DNA of 64,000 bases from Methylomonas sp. (GCF_023228165.1 NZ_JALOBS010000024.1:12539-76538); one strand, 5' to 3'. Counted from the first letter of the stretch, positions 9,201 to 17,958 are shown. Program-made: numbers and translations. The notes: generated from the letters alone by a model not told the origin.

Positions 9201-10006
9201 GTGAATCTGACCAGCATCCACTCGCGAAAGTACGCTGGCGGCAAGAGAAGTCGCCGATTGTTGGCGATAAATTGAGCAGCAGAATGGGCAATAAAGGGAT
9301 TATTTCTTATATTGTGCCAGAATGCGATATGCCATACGAAGAAAAAACAGGAATGCGCCCGGATATTCTCGTGAATGCGCACTCAATTCCAGCAAGAAGG
9401 GCAATTAATCAACTCATTGAATCAATGCTCGGCACTCTTGGCGCATGTTGGGGCTGCCATATTGATGCAACGTGTTTTCAGCGATTTGATATTTCTCGCG
9501 CAATTGCAGAATTAGAAAAGTTCGGAATCAAGTACGGCGGGCAGCGCAGGCTCTATAATGGAATGAGTGGCGATTGGCTCGATACGCAAATCTTCATTGG
9601 ACCGACCGTATATCAGCGGCATCAGAAATTTGCGGATATGGACCAATATGCAGCGTGGGTAGGACCTACAAATGCATTGAGCCATCAGCCATTTGGCGGC
9701 AAACAGAACGACGGCTCGTTAAAAATAAGCGAGATGGAGAATGATGTAATTGAAGCGCAGGGTTCAATGCGTGCGCTCTGCGAGAAATTTTACGAATGCT
9801 CAGATGGCTGTATGATCTATGTTTGCCGCAACTGCGGGAAAAGAGCGATTGTCAATACCACCGAGAACATCTTCGAATGTGCCTTTTGCAACGAGATGGC
9901 GGACATCGTCAGTGTGCCTTCGAGTTGGGTCGCGAACTTGTTCCTCAACGAACTCGTCGCGATGGGGGTGGGCACTACTCTCGAAATGGAGAAACCAGTG
10001 CTATGA
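6221..10006 (+). CDS. RPB2: DNA-directed RNA polymerase subunit 2 (RPB2-like)
   Basis: A 1261-residue second-largest subunit of the multisubunit RNA polymerase, forming half of the active-site cleft and acting in viral transcription. Recognisable blocks are MNPNGLNAIVALIVHTGRNQ then EDSVVFN with SSRARGMY (hybrid-binding region), SRMGNKGIISYIVPECDMPY (about residue 1020) and MRPDILVNAHSIPARR. A C-terminal zinc site CRNCGK...CAFC begins near residue 1202. The N-terminal lobe starts with SQDLMALLRCAYLCKKPAG. Length is normal for the family. No intein or 30-bp module interrupts it, although modules occur in many other genes. Confidence 0.97.
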   Translation: MDSKAQDKDDPAPKKTATPDAGGVLKMRETDSGVTSQDLMALLRCAYLCKKPAGHHLRSMNFFYHTGLRQIITDIFKIEGVIKNTREATQEDKSIESIHFEVKFSNVKCESPSIAKVRSGLPELLTPNYARKMSLTYAIRTTVDVSMIATAVMVGTPHSEKRIEEKLIGHHLAQIQCMVGSDLCTTAGRSREALIEMEEDPNDALGYFILNGGEWSVDCLENITSNLAHIFKNMYENEVARLNFLSKFGDAFENSNKLTVIYTTSGAIEVQFQTNQKEQELTVPFYVIFRAFGMTSDVDIVNTIVGDCTLTDPITTTLLDVIDRAYLAQTRIGTHSAQQRPGAESEQSVESSAKIVHEYDTAEILLWLAAKAKAIPRHGDEMKNEEFKRKAAEEMRNICNTRIFQHMGASDADVGRKLRLLGYLIYKLLLVALGIMEQTDRDSYRTKRVHAAGISLAKAFKTDFNIAVVHEIRKRLRKAFESSSFSEVRMSEQVSRVLAEDKLHQLLSQAISTGNKILKVRQQTVTNRVASQAFYRKNDAHSISVNGSISVQNAGPNKHNIRADEIRRVHSTYAGFIDVSQSADSGMKVGISKQITIATTITDASSSIMLKTLIREDKAIMSVDAVTTQEIVRNKLSRVFVNGDWIGCCTEDHLLVARYRKLRREHPELIHRHTSIYWDINLREVYFWTDYGRLVRPFLLVFNNLEEYDAECLEAKKKGIAPPPTSKFHQWLAIRREHVEMLHNMKPEIAMEKLAEEGVIEYLTPDEFENCLVAKNIDVLREDAHSITMRYTHCEIEQAIFGVVMLSSPLVNCSNAARSTMWTCHRRSSSNWFTLNYPYRVDKNTMLQYYCEYPIVSSFSDSLMNPNGLNAIVALIVHTGRNQEDSVVFNGSSRARGMYSGAFYSYEFSELEKGERFEPPPAENVADRRHEAVYSHLGRDGMPPIGTEIKKGYVLIAKTAVIQKTHETGKPSFVDKSIVYRWETPAVVDNVILCESDQHPLAKVRWRQEKSPIVGDKLSSRMGNKGIISYIVPECDMPYEEKTGMRPDILVNAHSIPARRAINQLIESMLGTLGACWGCHIDATCFQRFDISRAIAELEKFGIKYGGQRRLYNGMSGDWLDTQIFIGPTVYQRHQKFADMDQYAAWVGPTNALSHQPFGGKQNDGSLKISEMENDVIEAQGSMRALCEKFYECSDGCMIYVCRNCGKRAIVNTTENIFECAFCNEMADIVSVPSSWVANLFLNELVAMGVGTTLEMEKPVL

Positions 10007-10144
10007 ATTTAATATCTACGACACGCATTTATTCCAATTCCGCATATTATTTTTTTCTTTCGAAAAAACATCATGTGATACTTATGGCGTCTTATAAATG
10101 ACAAATGCGAAATATTTTCTGCGCTGCGCAAATATACACTTAAT

Positions 10145-10540
10145 ATGCCACAAAGTCGGCATTCTCGCCGCAGGAAGTCGAGTAGAAAGTCCCGAAAATC
10201 ACGCAAGAAAATAGGCGGAAAAGCTCGGCAAAGCCGTACCCGCAACATAAGTGCGCAACAGCGCAAATCGCGCGGTTCTCGCAAAAAAGCCACAGCCGCA
10301 CAACCGCGCAAACGCAGAGAATCACGGCGCGAGCCGGTTATTAGTGCGCAAAGATTAGCCGCCATAGCAACCAGCGATTTCGCACCACATGTGGCGGCGA
10401 CCCTTCCAAGAAGACAACTTCAGGAACCTTCGTCAAGAAGCCTGACTGATCTCGAAATTATGGCGCGCAAAAAAGGCATTCCTGTTGCCGGGCTCTCGCC
10501 CGATGCGATCCTTCATCGCTTGCACGAATATAAGACATAA
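10145..10540 (+). CDS. Protamine-like basic protein with SAP-type C-terminus
   Basis: A 131-residue protein. The first 65 residues are almost entirely Arg, Lys and Ser (RRRKSSRKSRKSRKK and similar), like protamines and viral DNA-condensing proteins. The last 35 residues (SLTDLEIMARKKGIPVAGLS then PDAILHRL) fit a SAP/HeH helix-loop-helix DNA-binding fold. It is most simply a virion or replication-factory DNA-condensing protein. It is followed at 72 bp by the probable poly(A) polymerase, and both ATGs are preceded by CAAATATACAC, hinting at a shared promoter element. Confidence 0.75.
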   Translation: MPQSRHSRRRKSSRKSRKSRKKIGGKARQSRTRNISAQQRKSRGSRKKATAAQPRKRRESRREPVISAQRLAAIATSDFAPHVAATLPRRQLQEPSSRSLTDLEIMARKKGIPVAGLSPDAILHRLHEYKT

Positions 10541-10611
10541 TCAATTCTCACTTCGCTCCCTGTGATTCATCTTTTTTTATACAACACGTTTACCGCCATC
10601 AAATATACACA

Positions 10612-11847
10612 ATGTATAGCCGGCTAAATATCGCGCAATATCTGATTCCGCTCGCCGAGCATTATTCCGTGAGTTTCGACCGCGCCCTTTTCGAGCCGTA
10701 TTTCGAGAAGATTTTCGAATTCGCAGCCGCACGAAAACTCACAATTGGCGGCAAATTTGGATTGAGTTGCCTTTATCCGACGCTGAATACCGCGCCAAAT
10801 GAATGGGCGCCAATCGACTTATACTGCGATAATCTCGCAAAGAATATGCGCGATTTGACGGACGCACTATTCGCAAATGTCAACGAGAAACTCCTCGACA
10901 AAGATAGTATTATTCTTACTTCTTTTATTCGCGATCGCGAATATACGATTTCCATCGAAGAGCGCGCGATTGCATTTGGGCATGTCCTCGGAAAATATCG
11001 AGGAATGGATTTAGCAAAGATAATGACACCAGTAAAGACCGGTAAATATCTTGTATTATCCGGCGAATTGCAGGGAATCAGAATCGCGCAAATGCTGTAC
11101 AATCCCGCACAAATTGGGAAATTCCTGGACAATCTCGAAATATTTACGAAAATTGCCGACGCACTAATCGCGAAACATCCATCGCCAAAATGGATAACAG
11201 CCGGGCATTCACTTTGCAAAAAAGTATTCGATGCGATTCCTGCGGCATTTGGCAATTCTGCGGTGATTGTAGGCGATTATGCTTGGCGATTTCTTTTCGA
11301 GAAACAATCCGCCGAAAAATCGCCAATTCTCCAGCATAATCGCCTGCAATTTCTCGCGGGCGAAATATCAGATGAAAGTCTCACAGATTTCGCAAAAAAG
11401 ACGCTCGGTGCCGCCGCGCGCGTAATCCCGTTCTTCGCGAATTTGCCATCTGATTTTCGCTTCAAGAAGTGGACAATTTACGCGGCTGATGAGCCGGTGT
11501 GTGATGTATTTAATTCACTCGCATATGAAGCAATTCCCGCGATTCCGATTACATTTGAATCGCGCAAATATTTCTTCGCGAATTACATGACGGCAATCCG
11601 CATTATCTTAATTGATAGTCATATGATGTCTTGCGTGGCGGCACTCACTGGGGCAACAAAATCGACAATTTTCGAGCAAAAAGCAGCGATTTTAAGCCGC
11701 CAGTTCTTGAGCAATTTTCGCGAGCAACACTGCGATTGGATTTTCCCGAAAGAATATATTGGTATGATAATACCCGAAGCAGTCGCGAAAAAACAAATCG
11801 CGCATAGCACAGAGCCGCCGTATTGCCCCACTGCGCATCGCGATTAA
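10612..11847 (+). CDS. Probable poly(A) polymerase catalytic subunit
   Basis: 411 residues. GGKFGL at 46-51 followed by IDLYCDN (Asp69, Asp73) fits the GG plus [DE]h[DE] signature of nucleotidyltransferases. The later DVFNSLAYEAIPAIP segment resembles the conserved VFN..YE.IP block of large-DNA-virus poly(A) polymerases. Viral enzymes of this family add poly(A) tails to mRNA in the cytoplasmic factory. Length is in the usual range. The CAAATATACAC box lies right before the ATG. The call rests on motif patterns, not an alignment. Confidence 0.55.
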   Translation: MYSRLNIAQYLIPLAEHYSVSFDRALFEPYFEKIFEFAAARKLTIGGKFGLSCLYPTLNTAPNEWAPIDLYCDNLAKNMRDLTDALFANVNEKLLDKDSIILTSFIRDREYTISIEERAIAFGHVLGKYRGMDLAKIMTPVKTGKYLVLSGELQGIRIAQMLYNPAQIGKFLDNLEIFTKIADALIAKHPSPKWITAGHSLCKKVFDAIPAAFGNSAVIVGDYAWRFLFEKQSAEKSPILQHNRLQFLAGEISDESLTDFAKKTLGAAARVIPFFANLPSDFRFKKWTIYAADEPVCDVFNSLAYEAIPAIPITFESRKYFFANYMTAIRIILIDSHMMSCVAALTGATKSTIFEQKAAILSRQFLSNFREQHCDWIFPKEYIGMIIPEAVAKKQIAHSTEPPYCPTAHRD

Positions 11848-11883
11848 AAGTAGTAAATTTCCGATATCGCGACTATTTTCTTG

Positions 11884-13002
11884 TTATTCGATTTCCATCG
11901 GAATGTCATCGCGCGAGTCTGCGTTTTGCAAATCGGCAATCGCATTGCTGAAAATCGCATTTATCCTTGAGTCTGCGAAATATTCAGTGCGCGCCCAAGC
12001 GCAACGCAGCGAATCGGCTGTTAATCGCGCGTACACGATATTCGTGCTCCATTTCGCGAGTATTTTGAATAGTGCAATGAAATTTCTTTTTTTCGCCGCG
12101 AAAATGATTTCGAAAGTGTAATTAATTTCAACTGCAAATGTCAAAATCCAATCAATTATGCCATGGTTGTCTCTTTTTATCGCCGCGTGTAAACAATAAT
12201 GCATCATGTCGCTGATATTATTTGGACTTGACATATGACGTCCTATCTCGTTTATTAGTTCTTTATCGAGACTATGACACACCGTCCACAAATCACATTT
12301 GGCAATACAGTCTCTCCCAGCGGCGTTTTGTTTGATTAATTCGCGATGACCACATTCCAGGGCACTTTCGCAGAAGTAGTGATTTAGATTTATTGAAGAA
12401 TTTCTACATGCGTTGCATTCCAAAAGCGCGAGATTACCGGTCTTTCCCGCGTACGATGCGATTGCCGCCGCGTAATTGATATGTTTGCGAAAAGTCGCAT
12501 GATGCCACGCAAGATATGCGGCATCGGCATCTGCAGAAACGCCTTTACCCGGCAGAAAAAGTATCATGCAAGTGTTAAATCCAAAATGACGAATTAGCCG
12601 TCGCATAACTGCTATTCTTCGATATTTGCACGCATATTTTACTGGTTTGTGTGGATCATATGCTTGTTGCGTAACATTGCGAAATGAATCAACAATATCC
12701 GTGCGCCCATAATCACAGGCGCCGCGAAAAATGTTGTAATTCGCACCATTGCGATATATTCTGTATTGCGGCGCGATATCTGATCTAATGCAATATCTGC
12801 CAACATCCCGGAAATAATGCGATGAACATGGCGTTTCACGTTTTGCCAGCGCGAGATCGAGTGTGAATCGGCTTTTCTTTGCAATAAGCGCATCGGCAAT
12901 ATCGCGAAAATCGCGCGAAACAGCTCTCATGCGCCAAAGAGTGCGGTAATCGGATATCTCCCCAATGATTTCTTGCCAAACAAAAGGCGAAATCGCACCC
13001 AT
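11884..13002 (-). CDS. F-box protein with degenerate ankyrin-like repeats
   Basis: 372 residues. The N-terminus SPFVWQEIIGEISDYRTLWR then MRAVSRDFRDIAD fits an F-box. The rest is helical with ankyrin-like pieces (CKYRRIAVMRRLI, AAYLAWHHATFR, AGKTGNLALLE, AAIKRDNHGIIDWIL). It is the last of three tandem minus-strand paralogues (also 13041 and 14191) that share whole-length similarity, including the GVSADA(D/N)AAYLAWH segment. F-box proteins recruit targets to SCF ubiquitin ligases; amoebal giant viruses encode many. A TCTTTTTTTGATTTC motif precedes it. Confidence 0.75.
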   Translation of the reverse strand: MGAISPFVWQEIIGEISDYRTLWRMRAVSRDFRDIADALIAKKSRFTLDLALAKRETPCSSHYFRDVGRYCIRSDIAPQYRIYRNGANYNIFRGACDYGRTDIVDSFRNVTQQAYDPHKPVKYACKYRRIAVMRRLIRHFGFNTCMILFLPGKGVSADADAAYLAWHHATFRKHINYAAAIASYAGKTGNLALLECNACRNSSINLNHYFCESALECGHRELIKQNAAGRDCIAKCDLWTVCHSLDKELINEIGRHMSSPNNISDMMHYCLHAAIKRDNHGIIDWILTFAVEINYTFEIIFAAKKRNFIALFKILAKWSTNIVYARLTADSLRCAWARTEYFADSRINAIFSNAIADLQNADSRDDIPMEIE

Positions 13003-13025
13003 TCTTTATTGTTTTTTTAGATACC

Positions 13026-13040
13026 GAAATCAAAAAAAGA
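13026..13040 (-). promoter_or_regulatory. T7-GAA-type promoter motif for the F-box gene starting at 13002
   Basis: On the minus strand it reads TCTTTTTTTGATTTC, 24 bases before the ATG, directly after the stop of the next gene. Confidence 0.55.
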
Positions 13041-14150
13041 TTAATGTTCCTGCGAAGTTGTGCTTGGCTCGCCATTTAGTAATTTATTGAGTTTTTCTAT
13101 AGCGTCCGTATCGCCGCGGTATTCCATTATTTCAAAAATAGCGCGCAGCGTTGCACTGAGTATTTTTGGAGCTCCCGGCAATAGGGTACATTTTATTAAA
13201 AGTATGCAAAAAGTTGCGAAATTGCTTCTCTTTGCCGCGTTCACAAGTGAACCAGTGGGAATGCTCGTTATTTCGGTTTCCGATAAAATCCAATCGATGA
13301 TATCTTGCCTATTTTTCTTGATTGCGACTGGTAGAGTATGATAATGAAGATTGCTAACATCGCGACCATAATTGTGCTCAAAAGTCTCGATTAGATTTCT
13401 GTCAAGACTTTCGTATATTTCGATTGAATGAGAGCTCCAAAAACAATCTTCCCAATTGGTTGGGCGTTCGATGACACTCGTATGTCCATATTTAATTGCA
13501 TTAAAGCAAAATAATTTGTATTTTGCGCTATCCATCGTTAGTCCGCATTTTTCTAAAAATGTTCTATCACCAATCATTCCGGCATATGCCGCGATTGTTT
13601 CTGCGTAATCGATAAATCTTCCGGAGAAAGTTTCTTTGTGCCATGCAAGATAAGCCGCGTTCGCATCCGCTGAAACACCGTTTCCCGGCGGATATAGTTT
13701 CATACATTTATTTTCGCTTCCAGCGTAATAATCTAATAATCGGCGCATAATCGAAATTCTGCGATATTTGCACGCCGGCTTAGTAAAATCGCATAATTCG
13801 AGTAACAACGGACTTGTATGCAGTAAATCAATCAAATCGATTCTTCCAAAACTACAAACACCCCGAATAATATATTCACATTCACTCAGTTTTGCACCCG
13901 ATTTTACGAAAAGCGCGATATCAGCGCGAGTGCAATATCTGCCGACATCCTGGAAATATAAATAGCGGCACGGCGATTCGCGTTTTGCCAGTGCGCGATC
14001 GAGCGTGAACCGGCTTTTCTTTGCGATAAGCATATCGGCAATATCGCGAAAATCGCGTGAAACGGCTCGAATACACCAAAGCACGCGATAATCGACGATT
14101 TTCTCAATTATTTCTTGCCAAGTAAATGGCGAAAGCGTGCAAATATCCAT
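13041..14150 (-). CDS. F-box protein with degenerate ankyrin-like repeats
   Basis: 369 residues, the middle of three tandem paralogues. It begins MDICTLSPFTWQEIIEKI then VDYRVLWCIRAVSRDFRDIA (F-box). The body has the same conserved stations as its neighbours: FTLDRALAKRESPC, DVGRYCTRADIA, GVSADANAAYLAWH, AVSGM-type helices and DIIDWILSETE. It is separated from the next gene by only 40 bases, which hold the T-rich promoter motif. It probably arose by local duplication and provides substrate recognition for ubiquitin ligases. Confidence 0.75.
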   Translation of the reverse strand: MDICTLSPFTWQEIIEKIVDYRVLWCIRAVSRDFRDIADMLIAKKSRFTLDRALAKRESPCRYLYFQDVGRYCTRADIALFVKSGAKLSECEYIIRGVCSFGRIDLIDLLHTSPLLLELCDFTKPACKYRRISIMRRLLDYYAGSENKCMKLYPPGNGVSADANAAYLAWHKETFSGRFIDYAETIAAYAGMIGDRTFLEKCGLTMDSAKYKLFCFNAIKYGHTSVIERPTNWEDCFWSSHSIEIYESLDRNLIETFEHNYGRDVSNLHYHTLPVAIKKNRQDIIDWILSETEITSIPTGSLVNAAKRSNFATFCILLIKCTLLPGAPKILSATLRAIFEIMEYRGDTDAIEKLNKLLNGEPSTTSQEH

Positions 14151-14176
14151 TATTCAGTTAATCTCCGAGATGCGCC

Positions 14177-14190
14177 ATTCAAAAAAAAGA
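14177..14190 (-). promoter_or_regulatory. T7-GAA promoter motif for the gene starting at 14150
   Basis: Minus strand TCTTTTTTTTGAAT, 27 bases before the ATG. Confidence 0.6.
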
Positions 14191-15291
14191 TTAATGCTCC
14201 GGCGATGTTGCGCTTAATTCGCTGATTATCTTGTTGAGATTCCCGATAACAAACATATCGCCATAATATTCGACCCGTTCTAAAATATTACGCAGCGCTG
14301 CAACATGCAAATAAGTGGATGGTGGATCGCTTTTTGCCAAAATCGCACAAATGGCAGTGAAATTTCTCTTCTTCGCGGCGAAAAACAACATATCAGAGAG
14401 GTCTCCGAGCGTCTCAGTTTCGGATAAAATCCATTCAATAATGTCTTGTCTATTTCTCTTGATCGCGGCTGGCAATGTATGACCGTGACGATTTTTAATG
14501 GAATAACCATGAATAAGTTCAAAAGTCTTGATTAAATCCCTATCGAGACTTTTGTATACTTCGCCCGAACGCAAGATCCACTCTTCATCGTGCCAATCAA
14601 TCGGATGTTTAATAGCGCTGACGTGTCCATATTCGATTGCATTTATGCAAAATAGCGTATCAAGTCTTTCATCTGCCTTTATTCCATTTTTTTCTAAAAA
14701 TGACGCATCACCAATTTTCCCCGCATATGCTGCGATTGTTACTGCGTAATCGTCACGCCTGGAGAAAGTCTCGTGATGCCACGCGAGATAAGCTCTATTT
14801 GCATCTGCCGAAACATTTTTCCCCGGTGGGAATAATCTCATACAAATATTCTTCGTATTCCCGATATGAATAAACCAACGACTCATGATAGAGATTCTGC
14901 GATATTTGCACGCATATTTAACAAAATCGACAAAGCAATACAATTTCAACAGTTCGTGGATTAAATCGAATATATCCGTCCTTCCAAAACAACAAGCGCC
15001 GCGGAACACCTTGTCATAAAATTTGTTCGCGAAATCGCCCGATTTCACCAAAGGTGTAATATCGGCACACGTACAATATCTGCCAACATCTCGAAAATAT
15101 AAGTGGCTGCATGACGATTCGCGTTTTGCCATTGCCAGATCGAGCGTAAACCTGCTTTTCTTCGCAATAATCTTATCCGCGATATCGCGAAAATCGCGTG
15201 AAACTGCTCTCACGCGCCAAAGAGTGCGATAATCGGCAATTTGCTCGATTACCCCTTGCCAGGCGAAAGGCGAAAGAGTGATGGAATCCAT
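14191..15291 (-). CDS. F-box protein with degenerate ankyrin-like repeats
   Basis: 366 residues from the ATG at 15291. The upstream in-frame Mets (15390, 15303) add sequence absent from the two paralogues, whereas MDSITLSPFAWQGVIEQI aligns with their N-termini. The F-box is followed by helical repeats and the shared DVGRYCTCADI and NRAYLAWHHETFSRR segments. It is the first of the tandem trio. It is divergent from the gene at 15374, with a T-rich motif for each direction in between. Confidence 0.75.
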   Translation of the reverse strand: MDSITLSPFAWQGVIEQIADYRTLWRVRAVSRDFRDIADKIIAKKSRFTLDLAMAKRESSCSHLYFRDVGRYCTCADITPLVKSGDFANKFYDKVFRGACCFGRTDIFDLIHELLKLYCFVDFVKYACKYRRISIMSRWFIHIGNTKNICMRLFPPGKNVSADANRAYLAWHHETFSRRDDYAVTIAAYAGKIGDASFLEKNGIKADERLDTLFCINAIEYGHVSAIKHPIDWHDEEWILRSGEVYKSLDRDLIKTFELIHGYSIKNRHGHTLPAAIKRNRQDIIEWILSETETLGDLSDMLFFAAKKRNFTAICAILAKSDPPSTYLHVAALRNILERVEYYGDMFVIGNLNKIISELSATSPEH

Positions 15292-15310
15292 TATATTTCG
15301 CATAACTCCT

Positions 15311-15323
15311 TTCAAAAAATAAT
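15311..15323 (-). promoter_or_regulatory. T7-GAA-like promoter motif for the gene starting at 15291
   Basis: Minus strand ATTATTTTTTGAA, 20 bases before the ATG. Confidence 0.5.
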
Positions 15324-15333
15324 CTCCTCCAGC

Positions 15334-15347
15334 TTCTTTTTTTGAAT
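15334..15347 (+). promoter_or_regulatory. T7-GAA promoter motif for the gene at 15374
   Basis: TTCTTTTTTTGAAT, 26 bases before the ATG, in a divergent intergenic region with a separate minus-strand motif at 15311-15323. Confidence 0.65.
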
Positions 15348-15373
15348 AGCATCGGCGCAAAGAATATATAGAA

Positions 15374-16204
15374 ATGTCAACGACAGCCACTTATAATCAA
15401 ACAATAGAAAAGCTCGCCTCTGGCTCGAGCGCTTTGCGCGAGCTCCCGCGTTGCGGTCGAGCCTTCGGCGAGCTCCCACGTTGCGGTCGAGCCTTCGGCG
15501 AGCTCGGCGGAGCCTCGACACCTTCGGTGGAGCTCGGCGGAGCCTCGACACCTTCGGTGGAGCTCGGCGGAGCCTCGACACCTTCGGTGGAGCTCGCGAA
15601 ACGCGAATTAGTGCGAATCGTCAATTGCAATCGCATCGTCGGCATTCTTCTCGCGCAAATGAGTGGCGAGCACGAGGCGACAAACTCTCAGCAGAGCCTC
15701 GGCACCGCGCGAGTTGTTAAATTTATTAGTGTTGCGAGATTAGTACATCATCTAATGGAATGCGTGAAAATCGCCGGAATTAGCGCGATTCGGTGGATTC
15801 CCGAGCAGGATTTAATTAGCCTTGATGTTGCAGCCGGCTCAATTGTTGCCGGTGAAGAAAAAGTTTATCCAAATTTCACAGTGCTCGCGGCGCGCATCGA
15901 TGATTGCCACCATAGTGGATTAAAATATATCATTACTGGCGGGATAGAATCGCTGCAAATTCGCCCAATTGAGGCGCTTGAATTAGAAATTGACGAAAAC
16001 GCAACTGATGAACAAAATGTTCAATCACTCGCTATGCTTTATAATGCAGGGCGGCAATATTCCGAAGCCTGCGAATCTGGCGGAATCCTGTTTCGCGGCG
16101 ATAAAAATTTTATTTTGATGAATTCGCGTACTATAGGCTCATGCTGGAAAAAATTTACACAGCATTGCCATCCGTATAACGCGTGCCAAAGCGTATTTTT
16201 TTGA
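15374..16204 (+). CDS. Hypothetical protein with five tandem 30-bp modules
   Basis: 276 residues, not recognised. Residues 23-74 are five tandem ten-residue units: two of ELPRCGRAFG type and three of ELGGASTPSV type, encoded by 30-bp GC-rich modules at 15440-15595. The flanking sequence resumes as a normal-looking globular protein (LVRIVNCNRIVGILLAQM onward). The N-terminal insertion site suggests a tolerant, probably disordered region. The gene overlaps the T-rich promoter motif of its downstream neighbour. Confidence 0.65.
   Translation: MSTTATYNQTIEKLASGSSALRELPRCGRAFGELPRCGRAFGELGGASTPSVELGGASTPSVELGGASTPSVELAKRELVRIVNCNRIVGILLAQMSGEHEATNSQQSLGTARVVKFISVARLVHHLMECVKIAGISAIRWIPEQDLISLDVAAGSIVAGEEKVYPNFTVLAARIDDCHHSGLKYIITGGIESLQIRPIEALELEIDENATDEQNVQSLAMLYNAGRQYSEACESGGILFRGDKNFILMNSRTIGSCWKKFTQHCHPYNACQSVFF
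15440..15595. repeat. Tandem array of five 30-bp modules, in frame
   Basis: GAGCTC recurs at 15440, 15470, 15500, 15530, 15560 and 15590, exactly 30 bp apart. The first two units are type B (core CCGCGTTGCGGTCGAG), the last three type A (core GGCGGAGCCTCGAC, end ACCTTCGGTG). The three type A copies are identical, so amplification is recent. Confidence 0.95.
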
Positions 16205-16206
16205 AA
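16195..16206 (+). promoter_or_regulatory. T7-GAA promoter motif for the gene at 16229
   Basis: ATTTTTTTGAAA, overlapping the stop of the previous gene, 22 bases before the ATG. Confidence 0.5.
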
Positions 16207-16228
16207 TCGCGTCTACATTGATATAAAG

Positions 16229-17014
16229 ATGGCAAAGATTCCCAGTGGCATAGTAAGCATTAAATACATTCCAGAATATGAATGCGCATATGGTGCATCA
16301 CCCGAGGGCGAAACCATTCCAGCCGACCGTAAAACTCCAATTGCTTTGGGTACCTATATCGCATACCCGAATGACCAATGCAATGACATTAACGATTTCG
16401 AAAAGAGCGTTAATTCGCTTATTTGGCAAACCACACTCGATGATCTCGCGGATGAGCATAACGTAGAATTATCCGAAAAAAAGCGCAATAACGTGCAGGT
16501 TATCGCGCAGCTATTCGATGAATATCAACGGGGTAATCTTTCCGAGGCAAATTTAAATTTACAAATCGAGGAACGCGAATTGGATATTACAATCGCAGAA
16601 CTTTCGGAAATTATGAAATGCGCGCCCGCACAGAAAGCGCTTGATGTAATCCGCCAACTTAATCAGCCAATCGCCGGAGTAACTCGCGAAACGCGTATAA
16701 ATTTCTGCATTGAGTACCCGCTCGATGGCATGGCAACTTTTTGCGTAAAATTCGGCGAAGATTTGCCAATATCACTGTTAACTCTCTATTACGTGCACTC
16801 CGCGGTTTACAGAGAAATATATCGGCTTGAAGCAGAGTACGAAAAACAGCGCGAATCGAGCGAGATAGATGGCGCTCAGCGGAATGCATGCACGCACTTC
16901 GGCATTTGGGGTCACGATTTAGGCGACCTTATCTACAATGGAGACGGAGATATTATTCGCGATCCGACGCTGAGCGGAGAATGGATTGAAGTCTATCTTG
17001 ACTGCGATTCTTAA
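16229..17014 (+). CDS. Hypothetical protein, paralogue of the gene at 17098
   Basis: 261 residues, not recognised. It aligns end to end with the next gene: MAKIPSGIVSIKYIPEYE against MANLPRGIVSMEYIPEHK, IALGTYIAYP against ISLGAYIAYP, LFDEYQRGNLSEANLN, DITIAELSEIM, MATFCVKFGEDLP and a C-terminal FGIWGHDLGDLIYNGDGDII. It is a mixed alpha/beta protein without membrane segments. The pair arose by tandem duplication, each copy with its own T-rich promoter motif. Confidence 0.7.
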   Translation: MAKIPSGIVSIKYIPEYECAYGASPEGETIPADRKTPIALGTYIAYPNDQCNDINDFEKSVNSLIWQTTLDDLADEHNVELSEKKRNNVQVIAQLFDEYQRGNLSEANLNLQIEERELDITIAELSEIMKCAPAQKALDVIRQLNQPIAGVTRETRINFCIEYPLDGMATFCVKFGEDLPISLLTLYYVHSAVYREIYRLEAEYEKQRESSEIDGAQRNACTHFGIWGHDLGDLIYNGDGDIIRDPTLSGEWIEVYLDCDS

Positions 17015-17060
17015 TAAAAAGAGTGCGGGAGGGTCGTTTCATCGAATCATTCTCAAACTC

Positions 17061-17075
17061 TTATTTTTTTGAATT
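17061..17075 (+). promoter_or_regulatory. T7-GAA promoter motif for the gene at 17098
   Basis: TTATTTTTTTGAATT, 22 bases before the ATG at 17098. It fixes that start over an upstream in-frame Met at 17023. Confidence 0.6.
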
Positions 17076-17097
17076 AACGCGCGCTTTGGATATAAAG

Positions 17098-17883
17098 ATG
17101 GCGAATCTTCCTCGCGGCATTGTGAGCATGGAATATATCCCTGAGCATAAAAGCATATATAAATTAGCAACACTCGCCAATGCGCCGCCGGCAGAAACAG
17201 TTCCCGACGGCTGCACAAAAACTTCGATATCTCTCGGGGCGTACATTGCCTATCCCAGCGAAAAATTCGAAGATATTTATGATTTCGAAGAGAAAATTCA
17301 TTCTGCCATCTGGAAGATTGCACTCCGCGAGATTGTCGATTTATCAGGGAGAAAACGCGATGATGTGAGAATTATTGCACCATTATTCGATGAATATCAG
17401 CGAAACAATCTCTCCGAGGGATTTTTAAATCGGCAAATCAAAAAATATTGTACAGATATCACAATCGCAGAACTTTCGAAAATTATGGAGCATTCACCGG
17501 CGCGAAATGCGCTGGAAATAATTCGCCAACTTCGCCAACCAATAGTGGGATTAACTCAAAACACACAGATACTTATCTGCGTTGATTTCCCGCTGGATGA
17601 TGTGGCTACTTTTTGCGTGAAATTCAGCGAAGAAGTGCCAATGACGCTGGTTTCGCTTTATTACGCACATGCGGCTGTTTATAAAGAGATATTTCGCCTC
17701 GAAGCGGAATATGGGGAAAAAATGCACGACACACTGCGCAAAAGAATAAGCGGGCGTTTCGGCACTTGGGGATATGATATCGGCTCGCTCATTTACAATG
17801 GCGAAGGATGTATAATCCGCAAAGGCGACTCCGCAGAAGTTTATCTTCGTTGCGATTCCCTGGCGGATATGGCGGTGGATTAA
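17098..17883 (+). CDS. Hypothetical protein, paralogue of the gene at 16229
   Basis: 261 residues from the ATG at 17098, chosen because it aligns with the paralogue's start and lies just after a promoter motif. Same domain layout: YIPEH, GAYIAYPSEKFEDIYDFEEK, LFDEYQRNNLSEGFLN, TIAELSKIMEHSPARNALE, VATFCVKFSEEVP, FGTWGYDIGSLIYNGEGCII. The function is unknown and no catalytic motif is evident. Confidence 0.7.
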   Translation: MANLPRGIVSMEYIPEHKSIYKLATLANAPPAETVPDGCTKTSISLGAYIAYPSEKFEDIYDFEEKIHSAIWKIALREIVDLSGRKRDDVRIIAPLFDEYQRNNLSEGFLNRQIKKYCTDITIAELSKIMEHSPARNALEIIRQLRQPIVGLTQNTQILICVDFPLDDVATFCVKFSEEVPMTLVSLYYAHAAVYKEIFRLEAEYGEKMHDTLRKRISGRFGTWGYDIGSLIYNGEGCIIRKGDSAEVYLRCDSLADMAVD

Positions 17884-17958
17884 AAAAATAATCGCTCATT
17901 GGCGATTCATTTTTTTGTTAATTGCGCGTGTGCAAAACGCGATTGATTTTATATGCGC

